Assembly: GCA_030625815.1 (NCBI GenBank)
Contig: DAOUQF010000024.1
Location: 1 to 58,589, forward strand
Length of the DNA stretch: 58,589 nucleotides
Reading direction: 5' to 3'
Source: Eubacteriales bacterium
GTDB taxonomy: Bacteria; Bacillota; Clostridia; Tissierellales; GPF-1
This document shows, piece after piece, positions 51,798 to 58,589 of this stretch (its first letter is position 1; each line of letters begins with the position of its first letter). The notes under the pieces were generated by a model that worked only from the letters and a program-made list of their open reading frames with translations, did not search any database and was not told the DNA's origin. The position numbers and the translations under genes were made by a program.

Positions 51798-52160
51798 TTA
51801 AATCGGAAACTGATTCCAAATGCGGTAGGTAAATACCACCATGCCCAATAGTGTTACTGTCGACGCAATAAGCGAGCCAATTTTCTTGTATGCTGTGAAT
51901 CGCTTCCATGAAACCAACCAACTTAAACTCGTTATGCAAAGCATGCAAACCATTGCTACATGCGCTGAGAATTCATAATGAAAACTGACACCCATCATAA
52001 TGCTTCCCACAAAAACCTTTAAGAGCTTCCCCGGGGGTATCGGCTCATCCTTGTAGTACCACATTCGATATTCTCGATTCTTTGCGTCTTCAAGTTCGTT
52101 GATTGCTTCAATTGTTGCACCATAACCCACAGCAACACCCAGTAAATACGGAAATAGCAT
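51798..52160 (-). CDS. Small membrane protein, unknown function (copy C)
   Basis: The protein is 120 residues from MLFPYLLGVAVGYGATIEAI, with AAAGGAG before the ATG at 52160. It has about four membrane segments and the same loop as copy B (ELEDAKNREYRMWYYKDEP), ending RIWNQFPI. It is the intact full-length member next to a GNAT remnant. Upstream bases 52186-52240 resemble those upstream of copy B. I know no function; recurrence beside GNAT genes hints that the two proteins worked together. Confidence 0.68.
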   Translation of the reverse strand: MLFPYLLGVAVGYGATIEAINELEDAKNREYRMWYYKDEPIPPGKLLKVFVGSIMMGVSFHYEFSAHVAMVCMLCITSLSWLVSWKRFTAYKKIGSLIASTVTLLGMVVFTYRIWNQFPI

Positions 52161-52535
52161 GACCGATCTCCTTTCCATGCATTCAGAAATCTATCCTGAT
52201 TAACAATTTCACCCAATAACATTCTACCACTTTTTAAATGTTTTTCATGATAAAAAAGAAAACTTTACAGTTATACAAATAATGTTTATCACTTTTATCA
52301 AAAGATCGATTGGCGGTTCAGCCGCTCTCCCTTCCTGCATTCATTATACTGGGATTCAGTCCACGGTCGATCATCGTCTTGTTTCGATCCAATTTGTGTG
52401 AGCTTGCCACAGGGTGAAAACATCTGTTGCCACGATAGTCGCATTGGACAGAAATGTATGAAAACGACTCCTTCTTTTTCTTCTTGAAAATCGTCCTCAC
52501 ATAACGTTATTCTGCTTGATCTGCTAAAAAACGGC
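52161..52535. other. Intergenic, island end
   Basis: About 375 bases. The first 80 match the upstream region of membrane copy B. A minus-strand frame across 52298-52500 has some protein-like stretches but no ribosome site, and its longest form starts inside the fba terminator; I do not call it a gene. Confidence 0.45.
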
Positions 52536-52560
52536 AAAAAAAAGAGCCCGAAGGCTCTTT
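52536..52560 (-). terminator. Intrinsic terminator of fba
   Basis: AAAGAGCC, loop TTCG, GGCTCTTT plus a run of eight U on the minus strand. Confidence 0.92.
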
Positions 52561-52564
52561 CCAT

Positions 52565-53428
52565 TTATGCTTTGTTGATGGAACCGAAAATTTCCATTTT
52601 TTCTTTTACTGTTGCCTTGATCGCTTCGAAGCCAGGTCCTAAGATTTTTCGAGGATCAAATCCTTTGCCGACCAAGTCTTTCTTCGCTTCAAAGTATTCA
52701 CGAGTCGCCGCTGCGAACGTCCATTGGCATTCTGTGTTTACATTGATTTTCGCAACGCCTAGAGAGATTGCTTCTGTGATCATCTCTACAGGGATGCCAG
52801 TTCCACCGTGAAGAACCAAAGGCATTTCGCCAGTTTTTGCCTTGATTGCCGCCAAAGCGCCAAAATCAAGTCCCGCCCAGTTCTCTGGGTATTTGCCGTG
52901 AATATTGCCGATGCCCGCAGCCAATAGGTCAACGCCCAAATCAGCAATTTGCTTGCACTCATCAGGATCAGCGATTTCCCCAGCGCCTACAACGCCGTCT
53001 TCTTCGCCGCCAATAGAACCAACCTCAGCCTCAACTGAGATGCCTTTTGAGTTGGCGATATTAATAATTTCCTGTGTCTTCTCCAAGTTTTCAGCAAGCT
53101 CATAATGAGATCCATCAAACATAACAGAAGAGAAACCAGCTTCCATTGCTTTTTGAGCGCCTTCGTAGCTACCGTGATCCAAGTGCAATGCAACGGGAAC
53201 TGTAATATTTAATCCCTTCAACATACCGTTTACCATACCTACTACCGTATCAAATCCGCCCATGTACTTTGCAGCGCCTTCAGATACACCCAAAATAACC
53301 GGTGAATTGTTTTCTTGAGCTGTCAATAGAACCGCTTTTGTCCACTCAAGGTTGTTGATGTTAAAATGACCAACTGCATACTGTCCTTCAACAGCCTTTT
53401 TCAGCATTTCTCTTGTTGTTACTAACAT
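52565..53428 (-). CDS. fba: Class II fructose-1,6-bisphosphate aldolase
   Basis: The protein is 287 residues with AAGGAGG before the ATG. It is a zinc-dependent aldolase splitting fructose 1,6-bisphosphate in glycolysis. Zinc and catalytic motifs are ALHLDHGSYEG, EAEVGSIGGEEDGV, AGIGNIHGKYP and LHGGTGIPVEM, with the phosphate-binding INVNTE segment. Length and motifs fit the Gram-positive FbaA group; tagatose-bisphosphate aldolases are close relatives, but single-gene context favours the glycolytic role. It marks the return to core genes after the island. Confidence 0.94.
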   Translation of the reverse strand: MLVTTREMLKKAVEGQYAVGHFNINNLEWTKAVLLTAQENNSPVILGVSEGAAKYMGGFDTVVGMVNGMLKGLNITVPVALHLDHGSYEGAQKAMEAGFSSVMFDGSHYELAENLEKTQEIINIANSKGISVEAEVGSIGGEEDGVVGAGEIADPDECKQIADLGVDLLAAGIGNIHGKYPENWAGLDFGALAAIKAKTGEMPLVLHGGTGIPVEMITEAISLGVAKINVNTECQWTFAAATREYFEAKKDLVGKGFDPRKILGPGFEAIKATVKEKMEIFGSINKA

Positions 53429-53514
53429 TCGAATACCTCCTTAAAATCAATACACACCCTATGTGTAAAACATGTAAACATTAAGAAAGAAGATACTTGA
53501 CAGTATCCCCTAAT

Positions 53515-53540
53515 CTCATACGGCTATATTATACCATAAT
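53515..53540 (-). promoter_or_regulatory. fba promoter, extended -10
   Basis: On the minus strand TATGG directly precedes TATAAT (53533-53528); no good -35 box is seen. It lies about 100 bases upstream of the fba start. Confidence 0.6.
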
Positions 53541-53703
53541 TTTTACAGAAAATTTCACTAAATCGAACCTTCTGAATGTATTCATTTGCTGAAAACGTTA
53601 TTCATTACATCTCTTCAGCTGCACCTCGTTTATTTCTTCGAAAACGGTTTGTTCCTACTCTTCTTTCATAGCGCTCTTTTCTTATGCTTTCTGCAATTAA
53701 TTG

Positions 53704-55584
53704 TCAGCTGACCTTTTTACCCTCAAATTGCGCATTATACAGATCCGCATAGAATCCGTTTTTCGCCAACAACTCTTGGTGAGCGCCTTGCTCCACAATA
53801 TCGCCATGATTCATAACCAAGATCAAGTCTGCATCTCGAATCGTTGACAATCTGTGTGCAATAATAAAGCTGGTTCTGTTCGTCATCAGTCGACCCATAG
53901 CCGTTTGAATCTGAACCTCGGTTCTTGTATCAACTGAACTTGTCGCTTCATCCAGGATCAGAATCGTTGGATCTGAAAGAATCGCTCTGGCAATAGTAAT
54001 CAGCTGCTTCTGGCCTTGCGATACATTGGACGCATCTTCATTCAGAATCATGTCATAGCCATCAGGCAGCATATGAACAAAGCTGTCTACGTGGGCGGCT
54101 TTCGCAGCCTCTATCACTTCTTCGTCTGTCGCATCGAGGCGGCCATAACGAATGTTTTCCATAATAGAGCCATTGTACAACCAGGTGTCTTGTAAAACCA
54201 TGCCAAAATGATCTCGCAAATCATCTCTCGTATAATCCCGAATATCCTCGCCATCCACTAAGATAGCGCCTTCATTCACATCATAGAACCGCATGAGTAA
54301 TTTAACCATGGTGGTTTTGCCCGCGCCAGTCGGACCAACAATGGCAACCTTTTGACCCGGTTGAATGTCTACAGAAAAATCATTCACAATAATAGTTTCC
54401 GGCTTATAACCAAAGTGCACATTCTTGAAGGATACATTCCCAACAACATTGTCCATCTCAACGGGTTCGGCTACTTCTTCGATTTCTTCCGATTCGTCCA
54501 AAAATTCGAATACCCGCTCAGCGGCAGCTGCGGTTTGTTGAAGAACATTCGATGCACTCGCAAGCTGTGAGATCGGCATCGTAAAGTTTCGTACATACTG
54601 AACAAAGGCTTGAATATCACCGACTTCGATGGTCCTTTTCGCTGCCAATGCTCCGCCGACAACACATACGGCTACATAGCCGATGTTCCCTACAATGGTC
54701 ATCACTGGCATCATCAGACTCGATAAAAATTGCGATTTCCAAGCGGTGCCGTATAACTTATCGTTGAACTCATTAAAGGCTTCCGCGCTTTTTTCTTCGC
54801 CGTTAAAGGTCTTTACAATCACATGGCCGCTAAACATCTCTTCGATATGGCCGTTCACATTCCCCAAGTATTTCTGTTGATCCTTGAAATACTTCTGTGA
54901 TCGTTTCACAATGGCAATCACGATTACCATCGATGCAGGAATGATAAAGAGCGCGATTAAGGTCATGGTAAAACTGATGCTCAACATCATCACCAAGACA
55001 CCAAGCACCGTTGTAAACGAGGTAATGATCTGCGACATGGATCGGCTCAAGGTCTGATTGACAGTATCAACATCGTTCGTCACTCTCGACAACACTTCTC
55101 CATGGTTGGTGCCATCAAAATATCGCAACGGCATCTTATTGACCTTCATGGAAATGTTCTTGCGCATATCGTAGCTCACCTTCATAGCTACGCCCGCCAT
55201 CATATATCCTTGAATATAGGCGAATAAGGAACTCAATCCATAGAGCGCCAAAAGCGTCAGCATAATTCCCGCAATAGACTCGAAATCAATGCCTGCTCCC
55301 TTTCCGGTTACCTGTCCAATTAACCCCTCGAATACTTTCGTCGTTGCCTTTCCCAAAAGCTTTGGTCCATAGATCCCAAAAGCTGCGCTGGCGATCGCAA
55401 AGATGATCACCACAATGATTGTCGTCTTATGCGGGCTCAAATATTCGATCAGTCTTTTCATAGTGCCTTTAAAGTCTTTCGCTTTTTCACCGGACATATT
55501 CATATGCCCGCCGCCCGGTCCACGTCTAGGGCCCCGTTCGCCAGATGAGCGATTTACAGTTTCATTTTTATTGTTCTCGCTCAT
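53704..55584 (-). CDS. ABC exporter subunit 2 (membrane and ATPase fusion)
   Basis: The protein is 626 residues: an N-terminal hydrophilic tail rich in Gly and Arg, six membrane segments (about residues 50-340) and a nucleotide-binding domain with Walker A GPTGAGKTT, signature VSQGQKQL and Walker B ILILDEATSSVD, all canonical. It pairs with the upstream gene as a heterodimeric type IV (multidrug-type) exporter. The starts and stops overlap as ATGA. Linked MarR regulator suggests a drug or toxic-compound efflux role. Confidence 0.92.
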   Translation of the reverse strand: MSENNKNETVNRSSGERGPRRGPGGGHMNMSGEKAKDFKGTMKRLIEYLSPHKTTIIVVIIFAIASAAFGIYGPKLLGKATTKVFEGLIGQVTGKGAGIDFESIAGIMLTLLALYGLSSLFAYIQGYMMAGVAMKVSYDMRKNISMKVNKMPLRYFDGTNHGEVLSRVTNDVDTVNQTLSRSMSQIITSFTTVLGVLVMMLSISFTMTLIALFIIPASMVIVIAIVKRSQKYFKDQQKYLGNVNGHIEEMFSGHVIVKTFNGEEKSAEAFNEFNDKLYGTAWKSQFLSSLMMPVMTIVGNIGYVAVCVVGGALAAKRTIEVGDIQAFVQYVRNFTMPISQLASASNVLQQTAAAAERVFEFLDESEEIEEVAEPVEMDNVVGNVSFKNVHFGYKPETIIVNDFSVDIQPGQKVAIVGPTGAGKTTMVKLLMRFYDVNEGAILVDGEDIRDYTRDDLRDHFGMVLQDTWLYNGSIMENIRYGRLDATDEEVIEAAKAAHVDSFVHMLPDGYDMILNEDASNVSQGQKQLITIARAILSDPTILILDEATSSVDTRTEVQIQTAMGRLMTNRTSFIIAHRLSTIRDADLILVMNHGDIVEQGAHQELLAKNGFYADLYNAQFEGKKVS

Positions 55585-57806
55585 GCCAGCTCCTCCTTCG
55601 ACAATTGTGAATATGCAATCTCCCGATACGTCTCACAGGATTTCATAAGTTCATCATGCGTGCCAATGCCCACCACCTTGCCGTCATCCAGCACAATGAT
55701 CTGATTCGCATTTTTTATCGTTGAAATTCTTTGGGCAACAATCAGCAATGTTGAATCCCCGGTTTTCTCTTTGAGGGCTTGCCGCAAAGCTCGATCCGTT
55801 TGAAAATCAAGGGCGGAAAAACTGTCGTCAAAGATATAAATTTCCGGCCTTTTCACCAATGCTCTGGCAATGGACAGCCGCTGTTTTTGTCCGCCAGACA
55901 CATTCGATCCGCCTTGTGAAATCCGCGTTGCCATTTTTTCTTTATTTTCTTCCACAAATTCCGTTGCTTGCGCAATACTGATCGCTTCTTTCATCTCAGC
56001 TTCTGTGGCATCTTCTTTTGCAAACTGTAAATTGCTTTCTATATCCCCACTGAATAAGGAGGCTTTCTGAGGAATATAGCCAATATGGGTTCTTAATTCA
56101 TGTTGCGTGACTTCTCGAATATCAATCCCATCCACAAGGACTTGTCCCTCTATTACATCGTATAATCTTGGAATCAAGTTCACCAAGGTCGTTTTCCCGG
56201 ACCCCGTTGATCCAATAATTGCCGTTGTCTCGCCAGGATTCGCCGTAAAGCTTAGCTTCTTCAACATGTTTTCTTCTGCGCCGGGATATCGGAAAGAAAC
56301 CTCTTTAAACTCAAGTCTGCCGGCTACCGGTGATGGGAATGATTGGGGATCAACAGGATCAACAATCTCCGCTTCGACATCCAATACTTCAGCAATCCGG
56401 CCCGCGGCAACGGAAGCACGCGGAATCATGATAAACATCATGGACATCATTAAGAACGCCATAATAATCTGCATGGCATACTGCATAAAGGCCATCATAT
56501 CGCCGACCTGCATATTCGCATTGGCAATCTCTTTCGCACCAACCCATACAATCAAAATCATAACGGCGTTCATCACAAACATCATGACCGGCATCAAAAA
56601 TACCATCACCCGATTCACAAATAAGTTCGTCGCCGTCAAATCGCTATTCGCTTGATCAAAACGATTTTCTTCAAACTTCTGTGTGTTAAATGCGCGAATC
56701 ACCATCATGCCCGTCAATGCTTCCCGCATCACCAAGTTTACCCTGTCGACTTGTTTTTGAACGATCTTGAATTTTGGTGTTGCAATGGAAAATACAATGG
56801 CAATCATCAGGATAAGTACACCAACAGCCAATGCAATGATCCAAGACATGGAGCTATTGCTGTTCATGGCTTTAATTACACCGCCAATGCCCAAAATCGG
56901 CGCATAAAACACCATACGGATCATAACGACCATTAAATTTTGCACTTGCATTATGTCATTCGTCGATCTTGTGATCAGGGATGCCGTAGAAAACTGATCG
57001 AATTCAGCGTTGGAAAAGCGGCTGACTTTATCAAAAATCCTTCTTCGTAAATCTCTTCCCAAACCTGCCGCCACCTTAGATGCGATAAAGCCAACAGAAA
57101 TGGATGCAATCGCACCGAGCATCGTAATTCCAAGCATAATCAGACCAATCTTCAAAATATACTTCTGCCGGACCTGATCAACATCAAGCCCCATCTCTTC
57201 GTAAAGCGTCAGTGTTGCATTGGCGCCTGCTTGAAGAATCATTTTATCGCCAAGGGCCGCGAACTGCTCATTCGAAGCTTCCATCATCTGAAGCCTTTGT
57301 TCCGCTGGCATCCCCTTTACCATATAAAAAATATCCGTGCCTGCAGGAATTGTCTGTCCATTGATTTCAAAATCAGATCCATCTGCATCGGCCATCGCTT
57401 GCTGAATGCCCGTAACCGCCAATAGCGCTTTTGAGACTTCCAACTCCAATACAGCTGTTTCCTCTTTCGATAATGATTTGAGCTGATAATAAGCCTCTTG
57501 ATTGTTATTCGGATACTCTTCCGATAACACCTCATAGTCGGATGTACCCGGCTCAATCATTTGATATGAGGTTTCGAGCAATTCCTTGTTTTCTTCTGTT
57601 AGGAACAACTCCATCTTTTCTATGTCCGCTTGACGGATCACCTCTGGCAAAGCCTTCTCATTCCCGCCTTGCTGAATGCCTACATTTACAATATTGGACA
57701 TATAATCCGGCAATGCAAGGTCTGCCATTGCTTGTCCATAAAGCAGCGCGATCGCTACAACGATCCAAATCGCAAATGGCTTCAAGTATTTAAGTAATTT
57801 AGTCAT
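55581..57806 (-). CDS. ABC exporter subunit 1 with large extracytoplasmic insert and altered Walker B
   Basis: The protein is 741 residues, well above the usual ~580. An insert of about 150 acidic residues lies between the first and second membrane segments (about residues 40-210) and should face outside. The nucleotide-binding domain has Walker A GSTGSGKTT and signature VSGGQKQRL, but Walker B reads YIFDDSFSALD, with Asp where the catalytic Glu is expected. One degenerate site is usual in heterodimeric exporters. First structural gene after the MarR gene. Confidence 0.92.
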   Translation of the reverse strand: MTKLLKYLKPFAIWIVVAIALLYGQAMADLALPDYMSNIVNVGIQQGGNEKALPEVIRQADIEKMELFLTEENKELLETSYQMIEPGTSDYEVLSEEYPNNNQEAYYQLKSLSKEETAVLELEVSKALLAVTGIQQAMADADGSDFEINGQTIPAGTDIFYMVKGMPAEQRLQMMEASNEQFAALGDKMILQAGANATLTLYEEMGLDVDQVRQKYILKIGLIMLGITMLGAIASISVGFIASKVAAGLGRDLRRRIFDKVSRFSNAEFDQFSTASLITRSTNDIMQVQNLMVVMIRMVFYAPILGIGGVIKAMNSNSSMSWIIALAVGVLILMIAIVFSIATPKFKIVQKQVDRVNLVMREALTGMMVIRAFNTQKFEENRFDQANSDLTATNLFVNRVMVFLMPVMMFVMNAVMILIVWVGAKEIANANMQVGDMMAFMQYAMQIIMAFLMMSMMFIMIPRASVAAGRIAEVLDVEAEIVDPVDPQSFPSPVAGRLEFKEVSFRYPGAEENMLKKLSFTANPGETTAIIGSTGSGKTTLVNLIPRLYDVIEGQVLVDGIDIREVTQHELRTHIGYIPQKASLFSGDIESNLQFAKEDATEAEMKEAISIAQATEFVEENKEKMATRISQGGSNVSGGQKQRLSIARALVKRPEIYIFDDSFSALDFQTDRALRQALKEKTGDSTLLIVAQRISTIKNANQIIVLDDGKVVGIGTHDELMKSCETYREIAYSQLSKEELA

Positions 57807-57829
57807 ATGATGTCCTTTCCCTGACCCGC

Positions 57830-58270
57830 TTATTCGTCATACATATCATCGAGTTTCATAAAAATATGATGAATCGATTCAAAGTTGACGACTAAAGTTT
57901 CAACTTCTTCATCTGTTAGTTTCTCCGTTGACGCAATAACTTGTTCCTTCATCCGTCTATACTGCGCTTCAAGAAATTCACGCCCCCGCTTGGTCAGATA
58001 AATTCGGGTTACTCGCTTGTCTTCCTCGTTTTTTTCTTTTTTCACCCATTGTTTATCCACTAACTCGTGGACCAATTTCGTTAGATTCGGTTTTGAAATA
58101 CATAGTTTTTCTCCATATACATTCATAGGCAATCCATCCGCCATCATCAAATTATTTAATAACAGAAATTCAGTTCGCTTGAGCTCACTGGATTTATACT
58201 TCTTTAATAACTTCCGATGAAACAAAGGAATCATGCCAAGTATTTGACCAGCCAATTTATCTCTACTCAT
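57830..58270 (-). CDS. MarR family transcriptional regulator
   Basis: The protein is 146 residues with AAAGGAG before the ATG. The winged HTH lies in NVYGEKLCISKPNLTKLVHE and the wing in KKEKNEEDKRVTRIYLTKRG, the classic MarR arrangement. It is 24 bases upstream of the ABC exporter genes in the same direction, so it most likely represses the operon and itself and is released by an exported compound. A candidate operator is at 58340-58369. Confidence 0.93.
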   Translation of the reverse strand: MSRDKLAGQILGMIPLFHRKLLKKYKSSELKRTEFLLLNNLMMADGLPMNVYGEKLCISKPNLTKLVHELVDKQWVKKEKNEEDKRVTRIYLTKRGREFLEAQYRRMKEQVIASTEKLTDEEVETLVVNFESIHHIFMKLDDMYDE

Positions 58271-58339
58271 AGTTCTCTTCTCCTTTCAGTTCCCATGATT
58301 GGTTTTGTGTCAAATGCCGGATATCAACACAATCAAATT

Positions 58340-58369
58340 GGTTATAATATATAGTTATAAAACATAACC
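58340..58369. promoter_or_regulatory. Candidate MarR operator and promoter region
   Basis: GGTTAT (58340-58345) and ATAACC (58364-58369) form an inverted repeat with further internal symmetry (ATAACTATATATTAT on the minus strand), and TATAAT-like -10 sequences overlap it. It lies about 70 bases upstream of the marR-type gene. Confidence 0.6.
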
Positions 58370-58455
58370 ATATCAGTATAATCCGAATTCCACTTTCTGT
58401 CAATTCTATTATCGCGAAAAGATCTGCATAAAAAAAACAGGAGATCGCAATAAAA

Positions 58456-58589
58456 TGGACCCTATAGACTAGACACTCTGAAAAGAGAGCCTATCACTAT
58501 AGGGTCTTTTTTTATACAATGAAAGCGCAAGAATGAAACCGCAAGGAGGATAATGATGAGCAAAAAAATATTCTCGCAAGAAGAGCAAC
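58456..58589 (+). mobile_element. IS3-family insertion sequence, left end (cut by window edge)
   Basis: From 58456 the sequence TGGACCCTATAGACTAGACA begins like the left terminal repeat of IS3-family (IS150-like) elements. It can fold with CTATAGGGTC further in to form a hairpin followed by a T run, a known feature of such ends. A transposase start follows. The right end and target duplication are beyond the window. Confidence 0.7.
58556..58589 (+). CDS. IS3-family transposase OrfA start (partial)
   Basis: ATG at 58556 follows AAGGAGGATAATG, with another ATG directly before it at 58553. The visible start MSKKIFSQEEQ is like the opening of IS3-type HTH OrfA proteins. Only 11 residues can be seen, so the call depends mainly on the terminal repeat upstream. 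Confidence 0.55.
   Translation, partial: MSKKIFSQEEQ

Noticed and set aside
52298-52564. Minus-strand frame of about 88 codons between the island and fba
   Set aside because: It starts inside the fba terminator stem, has no ribosome site and matches nothing I recognise.
1-58589. CRISPR arrays, tRNA or rRNA genes
   Set aside because: No regularly spaced direct repeats and no tRNA- or rRNA-like sequence was noticed on reading both strands; a tRNAscan or Rfam run would be decisive.

Overview
The window looks like a low-to-mid GC Gram-positive anaerobe of the class Clostridia. The clues are the leucine T-box, strong AGGAGG ribosome binding sites, TTG and GTG starts, a ClpE with an N-terminal zinc finger, a BglG/LicT-type antiterminator, the serC-serA-DUF1015 operon, and a paired ABC exporter with a MarR regulator. 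I cannot name the genus. No rRNA, tRNA or CRISPR array was seen.

Region 1 (1-7.3 kb, minus strand) is branched-chain amino acid biosynthesis: ilvA, a leucine T-box, leuA-leuC-leuD-leuB, then a separate perfect-consensus promoter driving two consecutive Leu/Val-rich leader peptides, each followed by an intrinsic terminator, then two near-identical ACT-domain small proteins and the start of ilvC. Adjacent transcription units therefore appear to sense branched-chain amino acid supply in two ways: uncharged tRNA binding (T-box) and ribosome stalling (leader peptides).

Region 2 (7.3-28.7 kb) is core metabolism and housekeeping: a fumarylacetoacetate hydrolase family protein, sbcCD, a pseudouridine breakdown unit (HTH-PfkB kinase plus psuG) with a second divergent HTH-PfkB paralogue, a stand-alone FMN glutamate-synthase-like protein, a four-domain CoA-disulfide reductase/rhodanese/TusA/DsrE fusion with an ArsR regulator, the serine operon, galM, a PfkB kinase with xpt, and clpE.

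Region 3 (28.7-52.5 kb) is an accessory island downstream of clpE. All confidently called genes point back toward clpE on the minus strand. It carries an ABC-three-component (ABC-3C) conflict system, a LicT/beta-glucoside PTS/ADP-ribosylglycohydrolase operon, a DUF6765 protein, two secreted copper-amine-oxidase-N-domain proteins, an AlbA_2-type ATP-binding regulator, a two-oxidoreductase/NUDIX operon, an alpha/beta hydrolase, and repeated small-membrane-protein and GNAT genes, several of them broken. Two kinds of repeat organise the island. The 3' end of clpE plus its terminator occurs three times (28.5, 34.3 and 38.7 kb), bounding two gene blocks. A 14-bp palindrome, TACGGTTCACCGTA, occurs five times in one orientation, usually shortly after the 3' end of a minus-strand gene, like cassette boundaries. 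No integrase or complete transposase lies inside the island.

Region 4 (52.5-58.6 kb) returns to core-like genes: fructose-bisphosphate aldolase, a heterodimeric ABC exporter with its MarR regulator, and the left end of an IS3-family insertion sequence cut by the window edge.
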